57,748 nucleotides of DNA, taken from Acetobacteraceae bacterium (GTDB lineage: Bacteria; Pseudomonadota; Alphaproteobacteria; Acetobacterales; Acetobacteraceae). A program made the translations under genes and the position numbers. The notes beneath the pieces are model-generated. The model made no database searches. It saw only the letters and a list, made by a program, of their open reading frames with translations, and was not told the DNA's origin. The stretch's first letter is position 1, and every line of letters begins with the position of its first letter. Positions 16,801-25,720 of this stretch are shown piece after piece. The stretch is taken from contig JAIYCD010000205.1 in NCBI GenBank assembly GCA_027488195.1, forward strand, positions 1 to 57,748, read 5' to 3'.

Positions 16801-19800
16801 GCTGATGGCACCGCGCAGGCCGGTCAGCGGGTCATAGGGATTGTCGGCGGAGGCCTCGGCGCCGGCCGAGCCGCCCACCCCGCCACCGCCACCGATGCTC
16901 TGCATCACGACACCCGGGGCATCGCTGCCCGAGGTGCGGATCTGCCCGCCCATCACCACCGTCACGCCGCCACCCACGCCGCCGGCGCCGCCCCGGCCGC
17001 CCACATTGAGGGTGAAGTTGCCGCTCGGCGTGACCGTGACGGGGCTGCTCGCGCCCGAGATGGAGTAGGACGCGCCGAGATTGACCGTGCCGCCCTGCGC
17101 CGAACCACCGCCGCCGCCGATGCTTTGCGCCAGGAGGCCGATGGCACTCGCGCCGAAGGTGCGGATCGTCGAGTTCGCATCGGTCGTGACATTGACGGTG
17201 CCGCCATTGCCGCCGGCACTCGCCGCGCCGCCCAGGCCGATGCTGGCATTGATGCTGCGCGTGCTGCCGAAGGCCTGCGTCGTGGAGGAGCCGAAGCCGG
17301 CATTGCCGCCGCCCCCGCCCACGCTCTGCGCCACCAGGGCATTGGCGTAGTCGCCATAGGTCGTGATGGAGGAACCCAGCAGATTGGCTGTGATCGAGCC
17401 GGCATTGCCGCCATTCTGGCCGCTGCCGCCCAGGGCCAGGCTGAGTTGCAGGCTGAAGCTGTTGGTCTCGGCCTGGTTCGCGGCGCGGCCATAGGCGGCG
17501 GTGGTCGCCATCGCCGAGGAATCGCCGCCCACGCCGCCGCCGCCGCCGATGCTCTGCAGCAGCACGCCATGCGAGCCCTGGCCCTGCGTCGTGATGCTGG
17601 AGGCACTCCCCATGGTGAAGTTGAGCGCGCCCATGGAGCCGGTGACACCACCATCGCCGCCCACCGCCGCACTGACGCTGGCGGCGAGGCTCGCCCCGCT
17701 GAGCGGGGGCACGGGCAGCGCCGCGGCGACGGCCCGCGCCATGGCGGAACCGCCCGCGCCACCGCCGCCGCCGATCACCTGGGCGAGGACGCCGAAGGAA
17801 TCCACCGGGTTCTGGTTGGTGCCGGCGCGCGTGGAAAGGCCGGTCGAGATGGCGGCCCGGTCCAGCGTCACGGTGGTGCCACCGGCATTGCCGCCAGCCC
17901 CGCCCTTGCCGCCGACCGCGACGGCGGCGGCGAGCGAAACGCCCGCATTGAGGGTGTAGCCGCTGCCCCCCGCGCCGCCGCCACCGCCGATGCTTTGCGC
18001 GACGAGACCGATGGCGTTGGAGCCCGAGGTGCTGAGGCTGCCCTCGCTGATTCCTGCGCTCACCAGGCTGCTGGCACCGCCCGCGCCGCCACTGGCCCCG
18101 ATGGCCAGGGTGATGGCGCTGCCGGTCGCATTCGCATCCCCGCCATTGCCGCCGCCGCCGCCGATGGATTGCACCACCATGCCATGCGCGAGGCGTCCGA
18201 GGGTGGAGTTGCTGCTCGAATTCTGCTGGGCCGAGGCGCTGCCGCCATTGCCACCGCCACCGCCAGCGCCGCCCAGGGAGACGATGACGCTGCTGCCATC
18301 GCCACCATTCCCACCGCCCCCGCCGACCGATTGCGACAGCATGCCCAGCGCATAATCCCCGCGCGTGACGATGCTGCCGCCATTCTGCGTGATGGCGGCC
18401 GCCCCGGCATTGGCCGCATTCCTGGAATCGCCGCCCAGGCCGATGACGCTGCCCGAATTGCTGCCGCCCGCGCCCGTTCCGCCGCCGACGGATTGCGCCA
18501 GGATGCCGAAGGCATTGGCGCCGGAGGTGGAGATGTTGCCGTTATGGGTCACCGTGACCGCGCCGGTGTTCCCCGCCGCACCGGCATCGCCGCCGGTCGA
18601 GGTCAAGCCATCGCCGCTGCTGCCATTGCCGCTCACGCCGCTGCGCGAGAGCGCGAAAATGCCATGGGCCGCCGTGCCGCCAGTGGTCAGGGCGGCGCTG
18701 TTGGTCACGCTGACCGCGCCGCTGCTGCCGGCATTGCCGCCATTCGCGCCCACGCTGACGAAGCCCGAGGCGTTGTAGGCATCGGCATCGCCGCCCTTGC
18801 CGCCCTGGCTGATGGCCGCGATGGCGCTGGCTGCCGTTCCCTGCGTGGTGATGCTGCCGCCGCTGATGTTGACGGTGACGCCGGAGGCATTGCCGCCCGC
18901 CCCGCCCGCCCCGCTGGCGCCGCCGAAATCGGCATTCAGCGAACCGCCGCCGCCGCCCGCTCCGCCCCGCGACGCGGCGAGGATGCCGTAGGCGGGGTTG
19001 CTGCGGTCCGCCGCCGCATCGCCGCTGGTGCGAATGGTGACATTGGTGGCGCTGACACTCACGGCCGCGGCCGAGCCACCCGCCCCGGCATTGCCGGCGC
19101 CGCCACCCAGCGCGTTGATGTTGCCGCCGCGCCCGCCCAGGCCACCCTGCGCCACAGCGACCAGGCCCGGCGATTGCGCGCCCGTGGTGGTGATCGAGCC
19201 GCCGGTGATCTCGACCCGGACCGGGCCGCCACTCCCGCCGGCCCCGCCGCCCCCGCCCCGCGCGTTCAGGTCCGCCGTGTAGGTCACGTTGCTGCCGGTG
19301 CCGCCGTCGCCGCCCTGCGCCATCGCCATGACGCCGGCCGAAAGCAGCCCGGTGGTGGTGATCACCGTGTTGGTCAGATTGACATAGGCGTTGTTCGTGG
19401 CGTCGCCGGGCCTGCCGGCGTCGCCGCCGGCGCCTGCCATTGCTCCGTTGCTGCGATTGGGGCCACTGTCGCCGCCACGGCCGCCCTGGCTCAGCGCCAG
19501 GATGCCGAGGGTACGGTCACCCTGGGCGGTGATGGTCACGCGGTCCTGGACGGTGACGCTGGCCTGGCTGGCGGAACCGCCCGAGCCGCCGACGCTTGGG
19601 CCGCTATAGCCGTACTGACCATTGCCGCCCTGGGAAATCGCGCCGATCACGGCCGAGCGGGGCGTGGTGGCCAGGTTGTTCGGGTTGTGGGTGGTGAGGG
19701 CGTAGCTGCGCGCATTGTTCGGATCGCCCACGGTGACGATGGCATTTCCGGCCGCACCGCCCTTGCCACCATCGGAACCCGAGTTGGTGGCCGGGGTGCC

Positions 19801-20874
19801 ATTGCCGCCCTGGCTCATGGCGATCACGGCAAAGCCGCCCGGCGTGACGGGCGAGGTGGCCGTGCCCGTGCTGCTCGCGCCCCAGCCGAATTCCACCGAG
19901 ACATTGCCCGTGCTGGTCAGCTTCGCCTGGGCCCCCGGATCACCATCGGGGCCGTTCGTGCCATTGCCCGCATCGCCGCCGAGCGAACGGGCACCGACAC
20001 CCCAATAGCCCCCAGCCACGAGGATATTGGCCGTATTGGAGTAGAGAATAGCAGAGACATTGCCGTTGTTGTCCAGCTCCACATTGGAAGCCGGGCCGCC
20101 ATTCTCACCCCGGCCGTTGCCGTTGTATTTCGGGATGCCGTAGTCATCGACCGAGTTGGTGGACTGGGTCCCACCGGTCCCGCCCCGGCTATCCACCATC
20201 ACGGCGGCGCCCGATTGGATGACGGCCGGCAGGCCGGAACCAGAGGCGAAAACCATGAAGGCCGCGACGTTCGCGTTGTTGGTGAAGGTTACGGTCCCAG
20301 CAGCGCCAGCCTTCCCGGCGTTATAATCATTGTTCTGGTTGGTGTAGTCTCCGCCATCACCGCCGACCGAATAGGCGGAGAGGGTGACGACGGTATTCGG
20401 GTTGTTCAGGATATTGGAGATCCCGTGGCTGATCACGCCATTATTGACGAACTTCAGCGAGCCGCCCGGGCCACCGTCCTGGGCATTGCCGGTGGAGTTG
20501 GATGGGGCATTGAACCCTTGCATCTGAAACTGCAGGACGCCGAGGAAACTCGCGCTGGTCTGCGTCGTGACGCTGAAGGTGCCGTTGTTCGTCGCGTCCA
20601 GGGAGGACGCCGAAGAGACATTGGAAAATGACTGCGTGTAGGTTCCGGCGCTGATGGTGCAGGCCCCATCAGCGACGGCGCAGCTCTGCGCCAGGGCCAT
20701 TCCGACGCCTGGCGCCAGGATGAAGGCCGTGCTCGCCAACAGCGTCCGCCGGCAGGCCAGCGCGCCGCGGCGCCAGGAAGGCGACATGAAAGGCATCATC
20801 ATGCGGCGCGCCGCTGGCGCCTGACCGGCGCCTCGCCCACGCCCGCGCTGGAGGCCGGGAAGCGATGACAGCAT
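13807..20874 (-). CDS. Giant glycine-rich autotransporter (type Va), 2355 residues
   Basis: An outer-membrane adhesin-like autotransporter. The N-terminal signal lies at about residues 30-63 (RRTLLASTAFILAPGVGMAL then AQ); the start is uncertain (codons 1, 25-27 or 30). A passenger of ~2000 residues carries about 24 repeats centred on G(I/V)(L/V)AQS(I/V)GGGGGxGG with intervening 'sit.G..a' beta-helix turns. A pertactin-like stem follows (RGTGRLLLDADFTNR, then DVMTVAGAADLAGRV). The last ~290 residues form the autotransporter beta-barrel (GGWFLGGSLAYENSRLSTA) and end in the terminal aromatic pattern LTLAYRF needed for Bam insertion. The earlier repeats use SQGGxGG and the later ones QSIGGGGG. 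Probable role: surface adhesion or aggregation. Confidence 0.88.
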   Translation of the reverse strand: MLSSLPGLQRGRGRGAGQAPAARRMMMPFMSPSWRRGALACRRTLLASTAFILAPGVGMALAQSCAVADGACTISAGTYTQSFSNVSSASSLDATNNGTFSVTTQTSASFLGVLQFQMQGFNAPSNSTGNAQDGGPGGSLKFVNNGVISHGISNILNNPNTVVTLSAYSVGGDGGDYTNQNNDYNAGKAGAAGTVTFTNNANVAAFMVFASGSGLPAVIQSGAAVMVDSRGGTGGTQSTNSVDDYGIPKYNGNGRGENGGPASNVELDNNGNVSAILYSNTANILVAGGYWGVGARSLGGDAGNGTNGPDGDPGAQAKLTSTGNVSVEFGWGASSTGTATSPVTPGGFAVIAMSQGGNGTPATNSGSDGGKGGAAGNAIVTVGDPNNARSYALTTHNPNNLATTPRSAVIGAISQGGNGQYGYSGPSVGGSGGSASQASVTVQDRVTITAQGDRTLGILALSQGGRGGDSGPNRSNGAMAGAGGDAGRPGDATNNAYVNLTNTVITTTGLLSAGVMAMAQGGDGGTGSNVTYTADLNARGGGGGAGGSGGPVRVEITGGSITTTGAQSPGLVAVAQGGLGGRGGNINALGGGAGNAGAGGSAAAVSVSATNVTIRTSGDAAADRSNPAYGILAASRGGAGGGGGSLNADFGGASGAGGAGGNASGVTVNISGGSITTQGTAASAIAAISQGGKGGDADAYNASGFVSVGANGGNAGSSGAVSVTNSAALTTGGTAAHGIFALSRSGVSGNGSSGDGLTSTGGDAGAAGNTGAVTVTHNGNISTSGANAFGILAQSVGGGTGAGGSNSGSVIGLGGDSRNAANAGAAAITQNGGSIVTRGDYALGMLSQSVGGGGGNGGDGSSVIVSLGGAGGGGGNGGSASAQQNSSSNSTLGRLAHGMVVQSIGGGGGNGGDANATGSAITLAIGASGGAGGASSLVSAGISEGSLSTSGSNAIGLVAQSIGGGGGAGGSGYTLNAGVSLAAAVAVGGKGGAGGNAGGTTVTLDRAAISTGLSTRAGTNQNPVDSFGVLAQVIGGGGGAGGSAMARAVAAALPVPPLSGASLAASVSAAVGGDGGVTGSMGALNFTMGSASSITTQGQGSHGVLLQSIGGGGGVGGDSSAMATTAAYGRAANQAETNSFSLQLSLALGGSGQNGGNAGSITANLLGSSITTYGDYANALVAQSVGGGGGNAGFGSSTTQAFGSTRSINASIGLGGAASAGGNGGTVNVTTDANSTIRTFGASAIGLLAQSIGGGGGSAQGGTVNLGASYSISGASSPVTVTPSGNFTLNVGGRGGAGGVGGGVTVVMGGQIRTSGSDAPGVVMQSIGGGGGVGGSAGAEASADNPYDPLTGLRGAISNIIGAEVPVSLSHTATIGARNGAAGSGGGVAFTQNGTITTENDWSHGVVAQSIGGGGGTGGAANSNSSQLGMSSTIRLGSQSGSSGGGAAVSLTFGPGSSISTGLVASDRVTGYAAFGALAQSIGGGGGQGANGSTTPQDVFMNVGAATGGAVGNAGRVTLSGSPTIVTRGDVGVGVVLQSIGAGGGVAGAGNSLSAGAGPYSGRVQAVVGGAGGARGNGGEIRTDTELAVNIRTSGAHAFGVLAQSIGGGGGFAFAPAGQASSANWVTGPGDGLGASGDAGPVTLTFASGSITTSGRGAHGVVVQSIGGAGGIAGLPSGTPTLAYSTDSGGSAGNGSGFGGAITITSSAAITTTGDFAYGILAQSIGGGGGLYTQGDQIRAGWTGRAGSSSGSGGFITISAFQPVLATGVNSVGIFAQSRGATGSGVILIRAYADVRGGSGAQGTGIYVEGQSLSNQVAVYEGATVSALSGQAITMSAGSVINSGTVNGNYTLHNGTFTNTNGGTVNAGASLVAIQLDNAGTVRIASHVTHGVSAVSGDFVQRGTGRLLLDADFTNRRADVMTVAGAADLAGRVRPLITSVLPNVELRFLSVAGPVTGTIEGAQTEIFSYAVSRKGGDFSVSANADFTPAGYNLNRNINAVANHMQAAWDAGGTGLGPLFATLGNIADAGGEAAYSAALRQISPSASLAPGARITAGARAFANAALSCPQFEGTTAMLREGECVWATLTGRTAAQSGVEGLSSFRYNATLLQAGGQRAMGGGWFLGGSLAYENSRLSTADGLNSGRGQAGYAAVTAKYQTGPWLFAGAAFGGGGQFNSTRTITLPGFGSIARGSPGLSNVGGLLRATYTVGGEDLYLRPSMTLSLIHARSSAYRESGAGVLNLDVASASSTVGALTPALEVGGRVNFADGVVLRLFTSAGVSLLSSGQWSQESRLVSSPSPARFDTTVRTDQVVGRLTAGAQVFATDRLEVRLQYDGEYSANLTGHGGSLTLAYRF

Positions 20875-21303
20875 CCGGCCGGTCCAAAGCCGGCCCGCCG
20901 GATTTCAGGATGGAAGCGTTCCGCCATCAAGGGAATCAACACGCTGCCTCCGCCACAATGCAACACTAGGAACCTTATTCCAGGAAATCTGCAAGTCCAG
21001 CCTGCATTTCGGGCGTCACAGGCTCACCCGCTGGCTTCCCCTCCGCCCTGCCGCGACGCGGCGCGCCGCGCCGCGCTTGGGCAGGACGGGCCGGGCATGC
21101 TGGCACCGGTTAGATCGGGGTCCCCGAAGACGCCATGGCTGGCCTCGCGAAACTCGACGAACCCGCCAGGAAACCCGATGAACGGGCGTGTCGGGACGCC
21201 GCGGCGAAGCGAGAGCGGCGTCATGCCGATCGCAGGGCGCATCACGCTGCCGCTCATGGCGTGCCGCGGGGATCTCCGTGTCAGGCGGGACGTCCGCCCT
21301 CGG
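20875..21303. other. Intergenic region, no supported gene
   Basis: About 430 bases between the autotransporter start and the acetolactate decarboxylase stop. A 43-codon minus-strand open stretch ends at 20975 with a plausible-looking C-terminus (PVTPEMQAGLADFLE) but has no start and no recognised homology. The autotransporter promoter presumably lies in 20880-20990, where the sequence is less GC-rich, but I cannot place -35/-10 boxes with confidence. Confidence 0.4.
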
Positions 21304-22170
21304 TCATTCGCCCGTCGCGCCGCCCTGCTCCGCCTGGCGCAGCGCGGCCGCGGGATCGCCCGTCAGGTCGGCTGCGAGGAACTCAGGCGTTTCCGGCAGC
21401 GCGACGACCAGGCCGTCCACATGCATCACCTGGACCCGAAGCCCGCTGCCCCTCACGCCGAGGAGGTGGCCACCTGTCTCGCGGTCATCGGACAGGACAT
21501 GCAGGTGATAGCCGGGAATACTCAGCGCGCGGGAATAGCCGGGCGACCAGAACCCCAGCAGGGTGCCGCGGAATGCCCGCGCCGTGAATTCGGCCTGATG
21601 GCTCGTCGCCGTCACCAGGTCGGTCCCTGGCGGCGCCTTGCAGGCGACGCGGTACCGGAGAAGCTCGAAGAGTCCATCGATCCGGATCGCCGCGAAAAGG
21701 TTGGGTGAGATCCGAAGCGCGTCGAGCTGGGCGCAGAGGTCATCCCAGCCGTCCACGGCGGCAAGGCGCTCCCTGCGGTCGGGTCGGAATGTGGTGGTGA
21801 CCCAGAAGGGCGCCGTCGCCGAATCCGCCGGCTCGACGACCGAGCCATCAGGCAGCGCCTGGTACACCTTGCCGTCCAGCATGAGCCCTTCGCCATCGAG
21901 ACCGTCATAGGTCCCCAGGCCGAAATCCCCGTGGGTCTTCAGGGCACCGACGGTGACGCAACCCTGATAGACGCCCTGCACCAACGCGCCCGCGGTCGAA
22001 ACCTGGAACAGCGTGTGGTGATCGAGGCCAAGCGCCTGCACCAGCGCGTCCTGGACGATGTGGTCCAGCGTTTCGCCCGTCCGCGCCTCCCGCTCGCGCA
22101 GCGCCTCGAACAGGGATTGCGAGAGCGTCACGCCGACATGCCGGCTGCGCGGGATGCGGGAGCGGGCCAT
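21304..22170 (-). CDS. budA: Acetolactate decarboxylase with N-terminal ribbon-helix-helix-like extension
   Basis: A 288-residue protein. Residues ~55-288 are alpha-acetolactate decarboxylase, which converts acetolactate to acetoin. They include LFQVSTAGALVQGVYQGCVT, HGDFGLGTYDGLDGEG, and the zinc-binding block PGYHLHVLSDDRETGGHLLG with its HxH...H ligands. Residues 10-50 (RHVGVTLSQSLFEALRERE, then TLDHIVQDALVQALGL) look like a CopG/RHH DNA-binding fold placed before the enzyme. No acetolactate synthase or LysR partner is adjacent, so regulation and pathway are unclear. The catalytic motif set looks complete, so activity is likely. Confidence 0.85.
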   Translation of the reverse strand: MARSRIPRSRHVGVTLSQSLFEALREREARTGETLDHIVQDALVQALGLDHHTLFQVSTAGALVQGVYQGCVTVGALKTHGDFGLGTYDGLDGEGLMLDGKVYQALPDGSVVEPADSATAPFWVTTTFRPDRRERLAAVDGWDDLCAQLDALRISPNLFAAIRIDGLFELLRYRVACKAPPGTDLVTATSHQAEFTARAFRGTLLGFWSPGYSRALSIPGYHLHVLSDDRETGGHLLGVRGSGLRVQVMHVDGLVVALPETPEFLAADLTGDPAAALRQAEQGGATGE

Positions 22171-22687
22171 CCCGCTCAGCCCGGGACGTTCTGGACGACG
22201 CCTTGCATCAGGCGATCGTTCAGGCTGCGGTTCACGGCGACATGGATGGGCACCGGCCTGTCCGTCTTCGCGCCCCGGATGCCGGACACCCGAATGCCGG
22301 ACACCCGGATGCCGGACACCCGAACGCCGGACACATGGCTGACGCCGTGATGTTCGAGCATTCCGACAAGCGCATGCGCATCGTCATTCAGCTCGCCGTG
22401 CTCGGCCAATACGGGCGCCTCCGACCATCTTGCCTCGCATGCGTAGCAGTGCGCGGGACCAACAGAAAGCGCCATGTGTTCCCCACCCGGCTGTGGCGCC
22501 TTGGGTTGACGCCATGTATTGCGGTGCCCGGCATTCGACCGCAGCCAGAACAAGCATACCAGACCAAGCGTTACTGACAGGTTATAACGTGCGTCTGATG
22601 CAGAACACACAACCACAGGTCATGCGAACAGGGCTGTTCTGAATTTATGCTCTTGCTAGCGTCATCTGGCAGAAAAAATAATGAGCG
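22171..22687. other. Intergenic region with tandem repeat, no supported gene
   Basis: About 517 bases. A minus-strand frame (22176-22475 or longer) is open, but its only striking feature is VSGIR repeated, produced by a 15-bp tandem repeat, and I see no homology. The right part (22560-22680) is clearly more AT-rich and probably held the promoter of the fumarase gene that follows. Confidence 0.4.
22277..22336. repeat. Tandem repeat, 4 x 15 bp
   Basis: Four contiguous 15-mers: GGATGCCGGACACCC, GAATGCCGGACACCC, GGATGCCGGACACCC and GAACGCCGGACACAT. Copies 1 and 3 are identical. The period keeps any overlapping frame open. No spacers, so it is not a CRISPR array; it looks like a minisatellite. 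Confidence 0.9.
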
Positions 22688-23680
22688 ATGACGATGGAGG
22701 CTCCTGCCTCGACAGCTCCCGCCGTGACAGATGTCCCGATTGGTCTGACCGGATCAGCCTCGCGGACCGAGTTCGACAGCATGGGCGAGGTCGAGGTCCC
22801 TGCCAACCGATACTGGGGCGCCCAGACCCAGCGTTCGCTCCAGCACTTCTCCATCGGCGACGACCTCATGCCCAAGGCCGTCTACCGCGCCTATGGCATC
22901 GTGAAGAAGGCATGCGTCCAGGTGAACCACGCGGCCGGGCGGCTTCCCGACTGGAAGATGGCAGCGATCCTGCGCGCCGCCGATGAGACGATCCGCGGCG
23001 AGCTCGACGATCATTTCCCGCTTTTCGTCTGGCAAACCGGCTCGGGCACCCAGAGCAACATGAACGTCAACGAGGTGCTGTCGAACCGCGCGATCCAGCT
23101 GCTCGGCGGAACCCTGGGGAGCCAGAAGCCGGTGGCGCCCAATGACGACGTCAACATGGGCCAGTCATCGAACGACACCTTCCCCACGGCGATGCACATC
23201 GCCGCAATTGACGCAGCTGGTCGAGACCATAGAGCGCAAGGCGGATGGTTGGATGGATGTGGTCAAGATCGGCCGCACACATCTTGAGGACGCAGTGCCG
23301 CTGACAGTCGGGCAGGAATGGCATGGCTGGGCCGGCCAGCTGCGGGACGCAATGGCCGGGATCGAGGCCAGCCGGGCGGGGTTGCATCAGCTCGCGATCG
23401 GCGGCACCGCGGTCGGCACGGGACTGAACGCGCCCTCCGGCTTTTCGTAGGAGGTCGCCGCGCAGATCGCCCACCTGACCGGCAAGCCCTTCGTCACGGC
23501 GCCCAACAAGTTTGCGGCGCAGGCTTCGCTCGACGCGATGGTGCGCGCGCATGGCGCGCTGCGGAACCTCGCGGTCGCACTCATGAAGATCGCGAACGAC
23601 ATGCGCTGGCTCGCCTCCGGCCCGCGTTGCGGTGGGTTGCTCTGGGCGGCGGATCTCAGGGAAGCCGGAACCGGCCCGTG
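22688..23680 (+). pseudogene. fumC: Class II fumarate hydratase, broken
   Basis: The 5' part reads as a normal class II fumarase: [40 protein letters not shown], and [18 protein letters not shown] frameshift near 23205 moves the reading to the next frame ([35 protein letters not shown]). An in-frame TAG at 23448-23450 follows, then another open stretch ([18 protein letters not shown] ... ASGPRCG). After that the expected GSSIMPGKVNP catalytic loop is lost. At least two disabling events and a missing C-terminal third make it a pseudogene. A functional fumarase presumably exists elsewhere. Confidence 0.85.
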
Positions 23681-23835
23681 TGATCCGCTTCACCTGGTCA
23701 CGGTGGATGGCGCTCACGCCGGCGCGGCGCGATGGACGTGCCTGCCTGTCCAACAACGCGGGGGAACCCCAGCGAGCCGATGGTCACGCAGGCAGAGGTC
23801 GAGCCGTGCTCTGGCCAAACCGTTCTCGTCCAGGT

Positions 23836-25719
23836 TCAGCCAGCCAGAGGATATCCTTGGGCTACACTGCCCGGCACGGCGGAGCCGGCCAGCGTGAGCG
23901 CGCACCATAGGCTGCCGCGGTGGTCGCCGCGGCCGGTCCTGTGGCGCTCCCAGAGTTCGGCGACCGCGGCCGGCGCCAGCACCGATTGCTGGTTGAGCGC
24001 GGCGAGCGGCATCTCCCGCAGCCAGGCCGCGATCGGAATGCCGAAACCCTTCTTGCGGCGCCCCAGCAGTTCGTCCGGCATACGACGGCGCGAGGCCTCC
24101 TTGAGGATCCACTTCGTCACGCCACCCTTCAGCTTCACGGTGTGCGGCAACCGCGCGGCGAAGTCGACCACGTCATTGTCGAGGAACGGCGCGCGTACCT
24201 CGAGCCCCACGCGCATGCTCGCCCGGTCCGACTTCACCAGGATGTCCTCCGGCAGATAGAAATTGGTGTAGAATTCCAGCGTCCGGTCGATCAGAGAGGT
24301 CGCCTGCGCCCCGTCCCAGGCGGCAATCGCCTCGCCATAAAGCTCCTCGGGATCTGCCGGGCCGCCGAGCAGGGCGGAGATCTCAGCCGGCGAGGCGGGG
24401 CCGAGCCAGATCGGGTTCCAGATCGCGGGTCGCCGATCGAGGCCGCGCAGCCCGCGGTTGAGCTTGAAGTCGAAGCTCATGTTGCGCGGCGATACGGGCA
24501 GCCGCGCCGCGATGGCCGCTATGGCATTGTGCACCGGCTTCGGCACATGCCGATTGTAGATTTGCGCCTTGGCCAGCACCTTGAATGGATCATAGCCGGC
24601 GAAGAGCTCGTCGCCGCCATCCCCCGAGAGGGCCACCGTGACGTGCTCGCGGGCGAAGCGCGAAAGCAGATGGGTCGGCAGGATGGAGGGATCGGCCAGC
24701 GGCTCGTCGATGATCGCCGGCAGCTCCGACATCAGGGCGAGGGTCGCCTCGATGTCGCATATCCTGGCACGATGGTTGCTGCCGACGAAGGCGGCCATCC
24801 GCGCAGCATAGCCAGACTCGTCGTAGCTTTCCTCGTTGAACCCGATCGCGAAGGTCTCGATGCTGTGCGCCGGCCGCGCATCGGCCGCATGGCTGAGGAT
24901 CGTGCTGCTGTCGACGCCACCGGAGAGGAAGATGCCAAGCGGGCGGTCGCTGTCCAGCCGGCTGGCGACTGAGCGACCGAGCAGATGGTCGAGTTCCTCC
25001 GCCCAGGCGGCTTCGTCGCCCGGCGGGGCTGAGTCGGGCGCGATGGCGAAGCGCCAGTAGCGCCGCAGCTTCGTCTCCTGCGTCGCGAGGTCGATCTCCA
25101 GAGCGTGGCCGGCGGGGAGCTTCGCGATCTCGCGGTAGGGGGTCAGCGGCGCGGGAAAGAAGCCGTAGGCAAGGTATTTGCGCAGACATGCCGGGTTCAT
25201 CGTGATGCCGGCCAGCCGCGGGTGCTGTTTCAGCGCGCTGAGCTCGGATCCGAAAATCACGCCCTCGGACGAGGCGGCGTAGAAGAGCGGCTTCTCGCCG
25301 AGCCGGTCGCGGGCCAGAACGAGCCGCCGGTTGGGCCGGTCGAACATGGCGAAGGCGAACATGCCGTTGAGCCGCGGGAGGAGGTCGAGCCCCCATTCCT
25401 CCCAGCCATGGACCAGCACTTCGGTGTCGCTGTGATGGCTGCGGAAGACATGGCCGCGCCGCACGAGTTCCGTGCGCAACGGCCCGTGATTATAGATCAT
25501 GCCGTTGAAGACGACGCCGACCGCGCCGTCCTCGTTCCACATCGGCTGGTGCCCGTGGGCGGGGTCGATCACCGCCAGCCGCCGATGGCCGAGGAAGGCG
25601 GCGAGCCCTGTCTCGCTCCACAGGCCTTCGCCGTCCGGCCCGCGATGTGCGAGCGAGCGGGTCATCGCCGCGAGCGTCGCCTCGTCGCCGCGGCCGGTGA
25701 AGCCTGCGATGCCGCACAT
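23836..25719 (-). CDS. asnB: Asparagine synthase (glutamine-hydrolysing) family amidotransferase
   Basis: A 627-residue AsnB-type protein. Cys2 of MCGIAGF is the class II glutaminase nucleophile, with RGPDGEG (26-32) and VFNGMIYNH (70-78) completing the glutamine site. The synthetase PP-loop is SGGVDSS at 266-272. [16 protein letters not shown] and the C-terminal [17 protein letters not shown] further support the exopolysaccharide-type AsnB group, which often amidates sugar acids in surface-glycan loci rather than making free asparagine. It is the second gene of a leftward pair with the GT2 gene, separated by 1 base. Confidence 0.9.
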   Translation of the reverse strand: MCGIAGFTGRGDEATLAAMTRSLAHRGPDGEGLWSETGLAAFLGHRRLAVIDPAHGHQPMWNEDGAVGVVFNGMIYNHGPLRTELVRRGHVFRSHHSDTEVLVHGWEEWGLDLLPRLNGMFAFAMFDRPNRRLVLARDRLGEKPLFYAASSEGVIFGSELSALKQHPRLAGITMNPACLRKYLAYGFFPAPLTPYREIAKLPAGHALEIDLATQETKLRRYWRFAIAPDSAPPGDEAAWAEELDHLLGRSVASRLDSDRPLGIFLSGGVDSSTILSHAADARPAHSIETFAIGFNEESYDESGYAARMAAFVGSNHRARICDIEATLALMSELPAIIDEPLADPSILPTHLLSRFAREHVTVALSGDGGDELFAGYDPFKVLAKAQIYNRHVPKPVHNAIAAIAARLPVSPRNMSFDFKLNRGLRGLDRRPAIWNPIWLGPASPAEISALLGGPADPEELYGEAIAAWDGAQATSLIDRTLEFYTNFYLPEDILVKSDRASMRVGLEVRAPFLDNDVVDFAARLPHTVKLKGGVTKWILKEASRRRMPDELLGRRKKGFGIPIAAWLREMPLAALNQQSVLAPAAVAELWERHRTGRGDHRGSLWCALTLAGSAVPGSVAQGYPLAG

Positions 25720-25720
25720 C

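Noticed and set aside
16762-20631. 1289-codon plus-strand open frame opposite the autotransporter
   Set aside because: It mirrors the glycine-rich repeats in antisense, giving His/Arg/Ala-rich low-complexity sequence with no domain; the minus strand has signal peptide, repeats and barrel.
20975-21109. 43-codon minus-strand frame with a plausible C-terminus
   Set aside because: No start codon, no family match, too short to call.
21024-21257. 77-codon minus-strand frame after acetolactate decarboxylase
   Set aside because: No recognisable motif and no ribosome-binding site; treated as noise.
22277-22336. Possible CRISPR array
   Set aside because: Repeats are contiguous 15-mers without spacers, so this is a minisatellite.
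22176-22616. 146-codon minus-strand frame upstream of acetolactate decarboxylase
   Set aside because: Its only notable feature is a VSGIR repeat created by the 15-bp tandem repeat; no homology or good start.
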